Source of the DNA: Kineosporia rhizophila
GTDB lineage: Bacteria > Actinomycetota > Actinomycetes > Actinomycetales > Kineosporiaceae
Direction: 5' to 3'
NCBI RefSeq assembly: GCF_021277265.1
Contig: NZ_JAJSOH010000001.1
Location: 620,001 to 684,000, forward strand
DNA: 64,000 nt
A model generated the notes under the pieces. It was not told the DNA's origin. It was given only the letters and a program-made list of their open reading frames with translations, and ran no database searches. Below are positions 54,481-63,315 of the stretch, one piece after another. A program made the translations under genes and the position numbers. Each line of letters opens with the position of its first letter. The first letter of the stretch is position 1.

Positions 54481-54510
54481 CGGGGTCCGTGGCTGCGGCC
54501 GCGGACCCCG
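54481..54510 (+). terminator. Hairpin after the miniprotein gene
   Basis: CGGGGTCCG (54481-54489) and CGGACCCCG (54502-54510), perfect 9-bp arms, 6 bp after the miniprotein stop. No T tract. Confidence 0.55.
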
Positions 54511-54530
54511 CGTCTGCCGTCCTGCGGAAC

Positions 54531-54611
54531 GGACCGACCGGTCCCGGGCCTGGACCGACCGGTCCAGCAGCCGGATCGTCCGGTCCGGTCCGGCGACCGA
54601 CCGGCCGGTCC
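54531..54611. repeat. 21-bp-spaced GGACCGACCGGTCC repeats
   Basis: GGACCGACCGGTCC at 54531-54544 and 54552-54565, GGATCGTCCGGTCC at 54573-54586 and a longer variant at 54595-54611. The first three are spaced 21 bp, two helical turns, and the array ends at the start of the DUF5317 gene. Confidence 0.75.
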
Positions 54612-54613
54612 AG

Positions 54614-55159
54614 GTGATCCTGACTGTCCTGGCCACCCTGCTCCTGCTGCTGCCGGCGGCGTTCGGCGGCAAGTTGTCCCGCCTCGCCGAGGTGGAGATC
54701 GCCGGACGGCACTGGCTGCTGCTGGGCCTGCTGCTCCAGGTGGTGGCCATCGGCCTGGGTTCCCGGGTTCCCCGCGAGGTCGCGGCCGGACTGCACATCA
54801 GCAGCTACCTGGTGCTCGGTGCGGTGATCTGGGCGAACCGCGCTCTGCCCGGGGTCCCGCTGATCGGACTGGGCGGGCTGGGTAACGGCCTGACCATCGC
54901 GGTCAACGGCGGGACGCTGCCGGCCTCGGCCGAGGCGATGGCGATGGCCGGTCTCCGGAACGAGGGGGACGGGTTCAGCAATTCGGCGCCGCTGGCCGAA
55001 CCGCGTCTGTGGTTCCTGGGCGACGTGTTCGCGATTCCCGCCCCCATTCCCCTGGCCAATGTGTTCAGTGTGGGTGACGTGCTGATCCTGGCCGGTGTGG
55101 CGCTGGCCTCGGCCCGGATCTGCGGACCGGCCCGCTCCGGTTCCGGCTCCCGATCGTGA
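54614..55159 (+). CDS. DUF5317-family membrane protein
   Basis: 181 residues from a GTG, four to five hydrophobic segments. The family pattern GKLSRLAEVEIAGRHWLLLGLLLQ and GLGNGLTIAVNGGTLPASAEAM is clear, followed by LWFLGDVFAIPAPIPLANVFSVGD. Function unknown. The start lies directly after an iterated 21-bp repeat that may act as an operator or translation-control element. Confidence 0.82.
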   Translation: MILTVLATLLLLLPAAFGGKLSRLAEVEIAGRHWLLLGLLLQVVAIGLGSRVPREVAAGLHISSYLVLGAVIWANRALPGVPLIGLGGLGNGLTIAVNGGTLPASAEAMAMAGLRNEGDGFSNSAPLAEPRLWFLGDVFAIPAPIPLANVFSVGDVLILAGVALASARICGPARSGSGSRS

Positions 55160-55206
55160 TGATCGGTACGTCGTGATCATTGGTCACCTCTGGCAGGATT
55201 CGGCCG

Positions 55207-55584
55207 GTGAACATCCTGATCAAGATTGTGGTCAACGCGGTGGCGATCTGGGTCGCCACCGCGCTGGTACCGGGTGTCGAGGTGACCGGGGACGACACCG
55301 GCCAGACGGTGCTGACCCTGCTGGTCGTCGGCGCGATCTTCGGTCTGGTGAATGCGGTCGTCAAACCGGTGGTGAAGCTCTTTTCTTTGCCGTTTTACTT
55401 CATCACACTGGGCTTGTTCGCCTTCGTGGTGAATGCCCTCATGCTCGAGCTCGTGGCCTGGCTGTCGGGCCGGCTGAACATCTCGTTCACGATCGACGAC
55501 TTCTTCTGGTCGGCGCTCGGGGCGGCCGTGGTGGTCACTTTCGTGAGCATGGTTCTGAATCTGGTTCTCCCGGACAGTGACTGA
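55207..55584 (+). CDS. Phage-holin-family (superfamily IV) membrane protein
   Basis: 125 residues, four membrane helices, family pattern VNAVAIWVATALVPGV, GLVNAVVKPVVKLFSLPFYFITLGLF and LVAWLSG. These proteins are common single genes in actinobacteria and are not tied to phage; the name comes from hydropathy. GTG 55207 is chosen as it matches the family start; the frame opens at 55180. Confidence 0.88.
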   Translation: MNILIKIVVNAVAIWVATALVPGVEVTGDDTGQTVLTLLVVGAIFGLVNAVVKPVVKLFSLPFYFITLGLFAFVVNALMLELVAWLSGRLNISFTIDDFFWSALGAAVVVTFVSMVLNLVLPDSD

Positions 55585-55745
55585 AAGTAGCTGTCTTTAG
55601 CGCTTCCGGCCGCAGACAGGGACGGTGGCCAGCGCTACCCAGGTGGGCGTGGGAGGATCGAACCGGTCGAGAGCCGCGCGAGCCGTCTGCCGGATTCCAG
55701 CCCGGTGGCCGACGGTTCGAGTGGCTGTGGAAGGGGTACGGCAAC

Positions 55746-57185
55746 GTGGACGACGAGCAGGGGCCCTGGTGGACCCGCCCGCCGGAGCCCGGTCCGCGGG
55801 TGCACCTGCGCGACGAGGACCGTGACACGAAGACGTCCCTGCAGGACGACGAGACCTCCGATCCGTACGAGACGGAGATCTACCGTCCCGGGCCGCACTC
55901 CCCCTCACCGGAGCAGCGCGACGTCCAGCCGCCCTACGCGCCCGACACCGGGTTGCCGTCGCAGGGGGGCTGGCCCGACGCCACCCCGGTGCCCCAGCCG
56001 CCCTCGTCGCTGACGAGCCCGCGCTCCGAGGCCGGGCACGACGCCTCCACCATGCCTCTGCCGCTGATCGAGGAGCAGGGCGTCACCTCCGACGCGCCCC
56101 CGGCCGACTCGACCCAGCCCAACCCGCTGGCCACCGAGACGCCGGTCGCCCCTGCCCCTGCCCCCGCTCCGGCCCCCGCTCCGGCTCCGAAGCCGAAGAA
56201 GCCGCAGGTGCGCCGGGTCGCGGCGCCGGAACCGCCGGCCCGGCCGGTGAAGCAGACCAAGCCCCGGCCGGTGGTCCCGGCCGACCGCAACGCCTACGCG
56301 CCCCCGCAGAACGGCGACATCTGGGCCACCTTCAGCGGGCCGATCCCGCTGCCCGACGAGGTGCTCGCGCAGCGCGGCCAGACGCCGCAGAAGAAGGCCG
56401 CTGCCCCGCCGCCACCCCCGCCCCGGCCCGAGGCCTCCCCCCGGGGGGACGACGACGCACCGAGCCCGCTGCGGCAGTTCTTCACCGTGCAGCTGCCCGA
56501 GGCCCGCTTCGTGCTGATCGCCATCGCCGGTGGCCTGGTGGTGCTCCTGATCGTGCTGGTCGCCCTGCTCAGCGGGGGCGGCGGGGCGGACGAGGCCAAG
56601 CCCAAGATCACCCCGACCAGCCTGGCCGTGCCCCAGCTGGGCAAGGTGAAGGCGGTGGACGCGTCCAAGATGCTGCAGCGCGCCGACGCCGAGTCCGGCG
56701 GCAAGGTGGTCGAGGCCTACGAGTGGTCCGACCAGAACGGCAAGAACCTGATCGCCGCGATCCGGATCCCGGCCGCCAAGCGCAAGACCACCCTGAAGGT
56801 GGTGCACGTGGTCGGGCTCGACGGCGGCGACCCGGACGTGAGGCGCGAGATGACCGACCCGGACCTGCCGGCCTGCGACAACGGCCGGGCCGGTGGGCAG
56901 GCGAGCTTCGCCAAGGAGGGGATGCAGGTGGTGAACCTCGACGGCGACGGCTTCGCCGAGGTCATCGTGGGCTGGTCCTCGCGCTGCGGCAAGGCGTCCG
57001 AGAGCGTGGCCAAGCTGGCCCTGCTGAGCAACGGCGAGAAGTACATCGTGCGCGGCACCGGCGTGCTCAAGTCCGGCAAGGGTTCCACCGAGCCCGCCGA
57101 TCCGGAAGTCGGGAAGTGGCCGACCGGCTACTACGACACCGTGCGCGAGAACTACGGCCGGATGTTCTTCCCGGTCAGCGAATAG
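55746..57185 (+). CDS. Pro-rich single-TM protein with extracytoplasmic domain
   Basis: 479 residues. A long disordered cytoplasmic part (1-255) rich in Pro, with an APAPAP run (about 135-148) and a PPPPPP stretch, one membrane helix (about 257-281) and an extracytoplasmic domain (about 290-479). That domain contains VNLDGDGFAEVIVGW, an FG-GAP/VCBS-like calcium-loop motif. The GTG at 55746 follows GGAAGGGG. It may sense or bind at the cell surface; function unknown. Confidence 0.72.
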   Translation: MDDEQGPWWTRPPEPGPRVHLRDEDRDTKTSLQDDETSDPYETEIYRPGPHSPSPEQRDVQPPYAPDTGLPSQGGWPDATPVPQPPSSLTSPRSEAGHDASTMPLPLIEEQGVTSDAPPADSTQPNPLATETPVAPAPAPAPAPAPAPKPKKPQVRRVAAPEPPARPVKQTKPRPVVPADRNAYAPPQNGDIWATFSGPIPLPDEVLAQRGQTPQKKAAAPPPPPPRPEASPRGDDDAPSPLRQFFTVQLPEARFVLIAIAGGLVVLLIVLVALLSGGGGADEAKPKITPTSLAVPQLGKVKAVDASKMLQRADAESGGKVVEAYEWSDQNGKNLIAAIRIPAAKRKTTLKVVHVVGLDGGDPDVRREMTDPDLPACDNGRAGGQASFAKEGMQVVNLDGDGFAEVIVGWSSRCGKASESVAKLALLSNGEKYIVRGTGVLKSGKGSTEPADPEVGKWPTGYYDTVRENYGRMFFPVSE

Positions 57186-57271
57186 GCCGGGTGTCCTTCT
57201 CGGCCGGTCGCCGTTCGTCCTTAGAGTGAGGCCGGTCGAAAGGCACCGGCGCGCCCGCAGGGAGGACACCC

Positions 57272-57664
57272 ATGCCCCAGTACCTCGCTCTGCTCTACGA
57301 CACCGAGGACGAGGACTACTCGCAGCCGGAGTACGCCGAGGCCACCGCGGCGCTGCTGAAGGAGTACGAGGAGTTCGACCGGGTCGCGGCCGAGGCCGTG
57401 CGCGGGGGTAACGCGCTCTACCCCAGCTCCACCGCCACCACCGTGCGCGTGCGAGGTGGCAAAGGCGGCGAGGTGATCACCACCGACGGGCCGTTCGCCG
57501 AGACCAAGGAGGTGCTCGGCGGGTACTACCTGCTCGAGGCTCCCGACCTGGACGCGGCTATCGCCCTGGCCGCTCTCATCCCGGCCGCCTGGACCGGCTG
57601 CGTCGAGGTGCGGCCGGTGATGACCTTCGACGGTCGCACCGAGGAGGAAATCACTGGTCAGTGA
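57272..57664 (+). CDS. YCII-related (DGPF-domain) protein
   Basis: 130 residues with the hallmark [20 protein letters not shown]. It is a small dimeric ferredoxin-like fold; members are almost always next to an ECF-type sigma factor gene, as here, and may modulate it or be its target. The activity is unknown. Its end overlaps the region from which the sigma factor is translated, and a GAGGAGG box for the sigma gene lies within it. Confidence 0.88.
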   Translation: MPQYLALLYDTEDEDYSQPEYAEATAALLKEYEEFDRVAAEAVRGGNALYPSSTATTVRVRGGKGGEVITTDGPFAETKEVLGGYYLLEAPDLDAAIALAALIPAAWTGCVEVRPVMTFDGRTEEEITGQ

Positions 57665-58865
57665 CGTTGCCGGCGCCCTCGAGCAGACCATCCGGCTCGA
57701 GGGCGCCCGGGTGGTCGCCGGGCTGGTGCGCGCCCTGAACGACGTCCAGCTGGCCGAGGACGCCTTTCAGGAGGCGTCGGTCCGGGCCCTGCGCTCGTGG
57801 CCCGAGGCCGGGGTGCCGGACAACCCGCGGGCCTGGCTGACGGTGACGGCCCGACGCTGCGCGCTGGACGTGGTGCGGCGGGAGAGCCGCCGGCACGAGC
57901 GGGAGGTCGAGGCGATGCGGCTGCAGAGGCTGTTCCAGGCCGAACCGGCCGACCAGGAGATCCCGGACGACCTGCTGCGTCTGGTCTTCACCTGCTGTCA
58001 TCCGGCGCTGTCGGTCCCCGCACAGGTGGCGCTGAGCCTGCGCACGCTCTGCGGGCTGAGCACGGCCGAGGTGGGCCGGGCGCTCCTGGTACCAGAGGCG
58101 ACTGCGGCGAAGCGGCTGACCCGGGCCCGGCAGAAGATCGCCCGGGCCGGTATCCCGTTCCGCATACCCGCCACGCACGAACTGCCGGCCCGGGTCGAGG
58201 GGGTCGCGGCCTGTGTGTACCTGCTCTTCAACGAGGGGTACTCGGCCACCGCGGGCGAGGATCCGATCCGGCCGGCCCTGGCGGACGAGGCGATCCGGCT
58301 GGGGCGACTGTTGCACCGGCTGCTGCCCGACGAACCGGCTCTGACCGGGCTGCTGTCGCTGATGCTGCTGCAGGACTCGCGCCGCCCGGCCCGGATGCGC
58401 GACGGCGAACTGGTGCTGCTACCCGATCAGGACCGTTCCCGCTGGCGCGCAGACCTGATCCGCGAAGGGGTGGCGCTGCTGGGACGCGGTCTGGCCCAGA
58501 CCCCGAACCGTCCTGATCCGTACGTGGTGCAGGCCGCCATCGCCACCTGCCACGCGATCGCCCCGAGCGCTGAGCAGACCGACTGGGCTGCGATCGTCTC
58601 CTGGTACGACGTGCTCCTGACGGTTTGCGACACGCCGGTGGTGCGGCTGAACCGATCGGTCGGCGTTGCTGAACTGAACGGTCCAGCCAGCGCATTGGCC
58701 GAGATCGACGAGCTCACCGGGCTGAGCGACTACGCGCTCTGGCACGGGACGCGGGCGTTGCTGCTGGACCGGCTGGGGCGGCCGGTCGAGGCCGAGGCCG
58801 CCCGGGCCCGCGCCCTGGAGCTGGATGTGAACGCGGCGATCAGGAGACGGCTGCAGATGCGCTAG
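57654..58865 (+). CDS. ECF-type RNA polymerase sigma factor (DUF6596 class)
   Basis: 403 residues. Region 2 (about 15-80; [21 protein letters not shown]), region 4 (about 105-160; [30 protein letters not shown]) and a long C-terminal TPR-like domain (DUF6596, about 180-400; [11 protein letters not shown]). It directs transcription of a stress regulon, usually with its YCII partner. No ATG, GTG or TTG is in frame before region 2. The CTG at 57654, preceded by GAGGAGGAAA, is the best start; the first GTG (57711) would remove part of region 2. It overlaps the YCII gene by 11 bp. Confidence 0.88.
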   Translation: MVSDVAGALEQTIRLEGARVVAGLVRALNDVQLAEDAFQEASVRALRSWPEAGVPDNPRAWLTVTARRCALDVVRRESRRHEREVEAMRLQRLFQAEPADQEIPDDLLRLVFTCCHPALSVPAQVALSLRTLCGLSTAEVGRALLVPEATAAKRLTRARQKIARAGIPFRIPATHELPARVEGVAACVYLLFNEGYSATAGEDPIRPALADEAIRLGRLLHRLLPDEPALTGLLSLMLLQDSRRPARMRDGELVLLPDQDRSRWRADLIREGVALLGRGLAQTPNRPDPYVVQAAIATCHAIAPSAEQTDWAAIVSWYDVLLTVCDTPVVRLNRSVGVAELNGPASALAEIDELTGLSDYALWHGTRALLLDRLGRPVEAEAARARALELDVNAAIRRRLQMR

Positions 58866-59557
58866 GGCGTGTGGTCGCCGTCGAACTCGTCCGAGGGCTC
58901 GTCGTCGGGCAGGACTTCGTAGGCCCGCAGGAAGGTCTCGACGCCCAGGCTCACTGCGGCCTCGAACTCCTCGGCGCTGATGCGCTGGGTGCCGAGCACG
59001 GTCAGCTCGGGCAGTTCGGCGTTGATCAGCACCTGGAACTGGCGACCAGCCCGGACCGGGTCGTCGATGTCCAGGTAGCCGGCGTTGCCCAGCATGGCCA
59101 GCCGCCCGGCCAGGGCCTCCTGCACCGGGCGCACTGCGCGCTCCTGCACCACCTCGTAGATGGCCGGGTCGCGGCCGATCTCGGCGGCGATCATCCGGTC
59201 GAGGTAGACCGAGCACGGGCTGAGGGAGCAGTCGGCCAGGGCCAGGCCGAGCTGGAAGAGGCTCTCGCGCCAGCCCTCCGGGGTGAGGTCGAGTTCGCGG
59301 ACGGCGGCGAGGGAGGCCTCGTTCTGCTGCCGGGCCGAGTCGGCCACCGACTCGCGGAACAGCTGCTCCTTGCCACCGAAGTGGCTGTACACGGTGGGCT
59401 TGGACACGCCGGCCCGGCCGGCGATCGCGTCGATGCTGGCGCGCTCGTACCCCTCGTCGCCGAAGATCGGCGCCGCTGCCTCCAGAATCTCGCGCCTGCG
59501 ATCCCTCAGTGCCACGAGCTTGATTGTAGGTCCAGTTTCCTCTGACTCAAGAGGCAC
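58862..59557 (-). CDS. TetR-family repressor
   Basis: 231 residues. HTH at about 20-65 (RREILEAAAPIFGDEGYERASIDAIAGRAGVSKPTVYSHFGGKEQLF), then a helical ligand domain. It probably represses the divergent DHA2 exporter gene through the dyad between them, with the exporter's substrate as inducer; this follows from the layout. The GTG at 59557 has GGAAGAA just upstream; a GTG at 59515 is the alternative. Its end overlaps the sigma factor gene by 4 bp tail to tail. Confidence 0.92.
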   Translation of the reverse strand: MPLESEETGPTIKLVALRDRRREILEAAAPIFGDEGYERASIDAIAGRAGVSKPTVYSHFGGKEQLFRESVADSARQQNEASLAAVRELDLTPEGWRESLFQLGLALADCSLSPCSVYLDRMIAAEIGRDPAIYEVVQERAVRPVQEALAGRLAMLGNAGYLDIDDPVRAGRQFQVLINAELPELTVLGTQRISAEEFEAAVSLGVETFLRAYEVLPDDEPSDEFDGDHTP

Positions 59558-59570
59558 TTCTTCCGCACTT

Positions 59571-59593
59571 ACCAGTTGGTTGAATCAAACCAG
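59571..59593. promoter_or_regulatory. Candidate TetR operator
   Basis: TGGTT (59577-59581) and AACCA (59588-59592) around GAATCA, with flanking CCAG, between the divergent TetR and exporter genes. The location fits repression of both. Confidence 0.55.
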
Positions 59594-59612
59594 CGAGTTT
59601 AGTTTGACGAGC

Positions 59613-61031
59613 ATGACAGTCAAGGAGATGCGGTGGCCGGCCCTGACCGCCGTCGCCGGGGCGGCCCTGCTGGCGGTGCTCGACGGCACGGTCGTGGCCG
59701 TCGCCCTGGAGTCGCTGGCCGACTCCTTCGACGCCCGGATCGACCAGGTGGTGTGGGCGACGATCGCCTACCTGCTGGCGGTGGCCGCGGTGCTGCCGGT
59801 GCTGAACTGGCTCACCGTGCGGTACGGCCCGCGGACGATGTTCACCGTCGGGCTGCTGCTGTTCGTGGCCGGGTCCGCGCTGACCGCCCTGGCCTGGTCG
59901 GTGCCCGCGCTGATCGGCTTCCGGGTGGTCCAGGGACTGGGCGGCGGCATGATCGAGCCGACCGCGATGACCTTGGCCGCCACCCTCTCGCCGCCGGAGC
60001 GGATGGGCCGGGTCATGGGCGTGATGGCGGCGGTGATCAACGTGGCCCCGGTGGCCGGGCCGCTGGTCGGTGGGCTGCTCCTGCAGACCGGGCACTGGCA
60101 GTGGATCTTCTTGGTCAACCTGCCGCTGGGAGCCGTCGTTCTGGTAGCCGTGCTGTCCGCGACCCGATCGATGACCCCCGCGCCCTCACCGTCGTCCTCA
60201 ATTGATCAGCCCCGCGCCGACATACCGGGGCTGCTGATGCTGACCTTCGGCTTCGTGGCGCTGCTGTTCGCCCTCAACCGCTCCGGCGAAGCCGCCGGAC
60301 CGAGCGCACTCCTGGTTCTCGTCGGTCTGGCCGGAGCCGGGCTCTTGATCGCCTACGTGCCCTACGCCCGGCGACTGTCCCGGCCGCCGGCGCTCGACCT
60401 GCGACTGCTCGGCCGGCCCGGGTTCGGCGCCGGTCTGGCCATCATGGGGCTCACCGGTCTGGTCATGTTCGCCATGCTCACCTCGCTGCCGCTGTTCGGC
60501 GCCGAACGCTTCGGCCTGACCGGGCTCGAGCAGGGCGTGCTGGTCAGCGCCCTCGGCCTGGGGCTGCTGGTCTCGATGAGCTCGAGCGGACGGCTGAGCG
60601 ACCGCCTGGGCGCCAGACCTCTGGTGGCCGGCGGATCAGCGGTGACAGTGGTGACGACCGGGACGTTCGCCCTGGCCCACGACGAACTCCCGCTACCCGT
60701 TCTCTTCGCGCTGTTCGTGCTCGTGGGCCTGGCCTTCGGCTGCACCGCAGCCCCCACCGTGGCCGGGGCGTTCCGCATGCTCGAGCCGGGCGAGCAGTCG
60801 GCCGGCAGCACGGCACTGTTCATGACCGTGCAGTTCGGCGCGTCCCTCGGCGTGACCTTGCTGGGGCTACTGCCCTCGGTCGTGGACGACTGGGTGCGCT
60901 GGCTGTTCCTGGTGATCGCGCTGGCCCAGGTGCTGGTGTTCGCCCTGAGTTCGCGGCTTCGGGCGGCACCACCGGCGGCGCCGATGGATCACTTGACCAG
61001 CGGGCAGCCGCCGCACTTCTCTTCGTCCTGA
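59613..61031 (+). CDS. DHA2-family drug exporter
   Basis: 472 residues, about 13-14 helices. Motif D1 LDGTVVAVALESL, motif A-like NWLTVRYGPR and motif C GPLVGGLL are visible. It probably exports the compound sensed by the divergent TetR protein. Being next to a siderophore locus, siderophore export is possible but not shown. ATG 59613 is used; an ATG at 59628 has its box too close. The end overlaps the convergent FhuF-like gene by 43 bp. Confidence 0.92.
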   Translation: MTVKEMRWPALTAVAGAALLAVLDGTVVAVALESLADSFDARIDQVVWATIAYLLAVAAVLPVLNWLTVRYGPRTMFTVGLLLFVAGSALTALAWSVPALIGFRVVQGLGGGMIEPTAMTLAATLSPPERMGRVMGVMAAVINVAPVAGPLVGGLLLQTGHWQWIFLVNLPLGAVVLVAVLSATRSMTPAPSPSSSIDQPRADIPGLLMLTFGFVALLFALNRSGEAAGPSALLVLVGLAGAGLLIAYVPYARRLSRPPALDLRLLGRPGFGAGLAIMGLTGLVMFAMLTSLPLFGAERFGLTGLEQGVLVSALGLGLLVSMSSSGRLSDRLGARPLVAGGSAVTVVTTGTFALAHDELPLPVLFALFVLVGLAFGCTAAPTVAGAFRMLEPGEQSAGSTALFMTVQFGASLGVTLLGLLPSVVDDWVRWLFLVIALAQVLVFALSSRLRAAPPAAPMDHLTSGQPPHFSSS

Positions 61032-61822
61032 CGGTAGAACAGGCAGCACATGCCGCGCACCGGGTCGAGCACCTCACGCCCGGCCTCGGTGCACACCGTG
61101 CGGACCGTGCCCCGGCGCCGGATCGGCGCCCCCTCGGCCACCAGAGCGTCGAGCAGCAACTGCCCGGCGGCCCGGCCCTCTTCCTGACTCTGCCCGGCCA
61201 GGAGAGGGGCCTTGGTGGACGGGCTCAGCACCGAGTCGGCCATCTGGTTCCAGATCGCGACCGTGCCGTATCGGGTGTGCGCGTGAACCTGCTCGACCAG
61301 CACGGAGAGCGTGGCGTAGGCACCCCGGGCCGCCCAGGAAGCAAGTGCGGCCCGGTCTTGGACGACGGTGACGTGCGGCCCGCCGGCCAACGAGTCGTCG
61401 GGGAGCACAGCCAGACGCGGGGAGCGGAGGGCGATCTGCGCGACCAGCCCTTCCTCGTCGAGCCGCAGCATCAGCGAGTCGGGCCCGGTGTCGTAGGCAC
61501 GGCCGGCCACCGCGAGCGCCACCGCCAGCCGGCCGACCGCCGCATAGCCGAGGCTGCCTGCCAGCCGGGCCCCGAACACGGCCGGCCCGACCTGGGTGTG
61601 CGCCGCCTCGGAAGCGAGCATCGACTGCGTCACCTCACGGGGAGTGAACCAGTCGGGGCTCTGCGGAACCCGCGCGAAGTCGGGCGCGGCGTAGCTGTGC
61701 GGGGTGTCCGGAGTCAGGGCCCGCAGCTGATCGGCCAGCAGCATCACCGGGTTGGCCTCGGTCACGAAATGTGACTCGCAGGTAGGACGCGAGAGGAGCC
61801 GAACAGCACTGTGACCTGCCAT
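60989..61822 (-). CDS. FhuF-like [2Fe-2S] ferric-siderophore reductase
   Basis: 277 residues. The C-terminal CCLFYRQDEEKCGGC (C259, C260, C270, C273) is the FhuF-type C-C-x9-C-x2-C cluster ligand set. The rest is an alpha/beta domain of the IucA/IucC-associated reductase type. It would reduce ferric siderophores in the cytosol to release iron. ATG 61822 is chosen for its GGAGGGG box. An IdeR-type iron box lies 48 bp upstream, so expression should rise under iron limitation. Confidence 0.88.
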   Translation of the reverse strand: MAGHSAVRLLSRPTCESHFVTEANPVMLLADQLRALTPDTPHSYAAPDFARVPQSPDWFTPREVTQSMLASEAAHTQVGPAVFGARLAGSLGYAAVGRLAVALAVAGRAYDTGPDSLMLRLDEEGLVAQIALRSPRLAVLPDDSLAGGPHVTVVQDRAALASWAARGAYATLSVLVEQVHAHTRYGTVAIWNQMADSVLSPSTKAPLLAGQSQEEGRAAGQLLLDALVAEGAPIRRRGTVRTVCTEAGREVLDPVRGMCCLFYRQDEEKCGGCPLVK

Positions 61823-61869
61823 CTTTTCCCCTCCCAACGAGTCGGCGTCGTCACTGACCGGAGCAACTA

Positions 61870-61888
61870 TAAGGTAAGGCTAGCCTTA
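61870..61888. promoter_or_regulatory. IdeR/DtxR-type iron box
   Basis: TAAGGTAAGGCTAGCCTTA, against the consensus TTAGGTTAGGCTAACCTAA (15 of 19). It is located between the divergent reductase and siderophore synthesis genes, so it could control both. Confidence 0.82.
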
Positions 61889-62100
61889 AAGCGTGGAGCC
61901 GGACGACGTCACCTCTGGGAGTTCCTGAACGTGCAACGCCCTGTACGCAGCACCCTCCTGTCGGTGATGGACGGGCGGTACTTGAGCAGAATCCGCGATC
62001 ACGCTGAGACACGACACGGTGTCTTCTTGGCGCCCTCGGCCGGACCGGCGGCACCTGGCCCCCTGTCCGCCGCACAGTGCGTCGTGTTGAAGTGATCCAC

Positions 62101-63315
62101 ATGGCCGTGGTCCTGCTCGCCCGAAATCCCACCGACACCGTCACCCACGGGCTGCTTCCGGCCGCCCGCGACCTGGGTCTTCCGGTGCGGGTCCTGACCG
62201 ACGAGCCGGATGCGCACCGGCGCACCTATGCGGGGCAGCACGACCGGTTGGGACGGCCCGAGGTGGTCGGCTGTGCGGTGCAGGACGTGCGCGCGGTCCT
62301 GGCCACGATCGAGGCCACCGGTGTTCCGATCGCCGTGATCAGCAACAGCGACCACCTCCAGGTGCAGACCGCCCTGGTGGCGGACTACCTGCAGTTGCCC
62401 GGCAAGGACTGGCGGTCGGCCCAGCGGGCTCGTGACAAGGGCCTGATGCGGGCCCGGCTGCGGGCCCGGGGTCTGGACGACACCTACTGCCGGCGGTTGG
62501 TGCCCGGCAGCGCTCTTCCGGACGACTCCGAGATCCCCTACCCGGTCGTCCTCAAACCTGCCGAAGGCGTGGCCAGCGAAGACGTGGTGATGATCCGCGA
62601 CCGCGAGGAGCTGGTGCGCCGGGTGGCCGATGTCCGCTCCCGACGGCGGGAAAGCGATCTGCTGCTGGAAGGCATGCTCGAAGGGCCGTTGCAGACCCTG
62701 GAGACCCTGGGCGACGGTGACCGGTTGCGGGTTCTCGGCGGGTGGCAGACCCGGGTGTCACCGCCGCCCTACTTCATCGAGGAGCGCCTCACCTGGGATC
62801 CGCAGCCCGACCCCGAGGTGACCGCCACGGTGCTCAGCCAGCTGCAGGGAATCGGCGCCGGCTTCGGGGCCTGCCACACCGAGTTCGTGCTCACCCCGGC
62901 CGGGCCGCGCATCGTCGAGGTGAACGATCGGCTGATCGGCGACCACTGCGACTTCGCCATGGCCCGCCTGCTCGGCGAGCCGCTGTTCCACGATGTGTTG
63001 CAGCTCCTGATCGGCGAACCCCTGAAGCCGGATCCGCCCGTCTCGGAGCCTCAGGCCGGCGTCGTGCACTGGGTTCTGGTCGAGCAGGACGGGGTGCTGA
63101 ACCGGGCGCCGGAGGAGTTTTCCGAGAACCGGCTCCGGGACGGCGAGAGCTACCGGCTGAGCTACCGGCCGATGAAGCCGGTCGGTGTGCCGGTGCAGGT
63201 CACCGGCACGAACCGGGACTACCTGGGCTCGGTCACCGTCACCGGCCCCTCGGCGGTCGGCGTCGAGGCCGTGACCAGCGAGTTCCTGGCCGGTGGGCAC
63301 TGGGTGATCGGGTGA
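62101..63315 (+). CDS. ATP-grasp siderophore biosynthesis enzyme
   Basis: 404 residues. N-terminal Rossmann-like domain (about 1-95; MAVVLLARNPTDTVTHGLL), then an ATP-grasp core: PYPVVLKPAEGVASEDVVMI (ATP-binding lysine), LLLEGMLEGP and the metal-binding FVLTPAGPRIVEVNDRL. It joins a carboxylate and an amine with ATP. Its overlap (GTGA) with an IucA/IucC synthetase suggests a PvsA-like ligase of an NRPS-independent carboxylate siderophore. The ATG at 62101 has only a weak box; an in-frame GTG eight codons upstream is possible. Confidence 0.85.
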   Translation: MAVVLLARNPTDTVTHGLLPAARDLGLPVRVLTDEPDAHRRTYAGQHDRLGRPEVVGCAVQDVRAVLATIEATGVPIAVISNSDHLQVQTALVADYLQLPGKDWRSAQRARDKGLMRARLRARGLDDTYCRRLVPGSALPDDSEIPYPVVLKPAEGVASEDVVMIRDREELVRRVADVRSRRRESDLLLEGMLEGPLQTLETLGDGDRLRVLGGWQTRVSPPPYFIEERLTWDPQPDPEVTATVLSQLQGIGAGFGACHTEFVLTPAGPRIVEVNDRLIGDHCDFAMARLLGEPLFHDVLQLLIGEPLKPDPPVSEPQAGVVHWVLVEQDGVLNRAPEEFSENRLRDGESYRLSYRPMKPVGVPVQVTGTNRDYLGSVTVTGPSAVGVEAVTSEFLAGGHWVIG

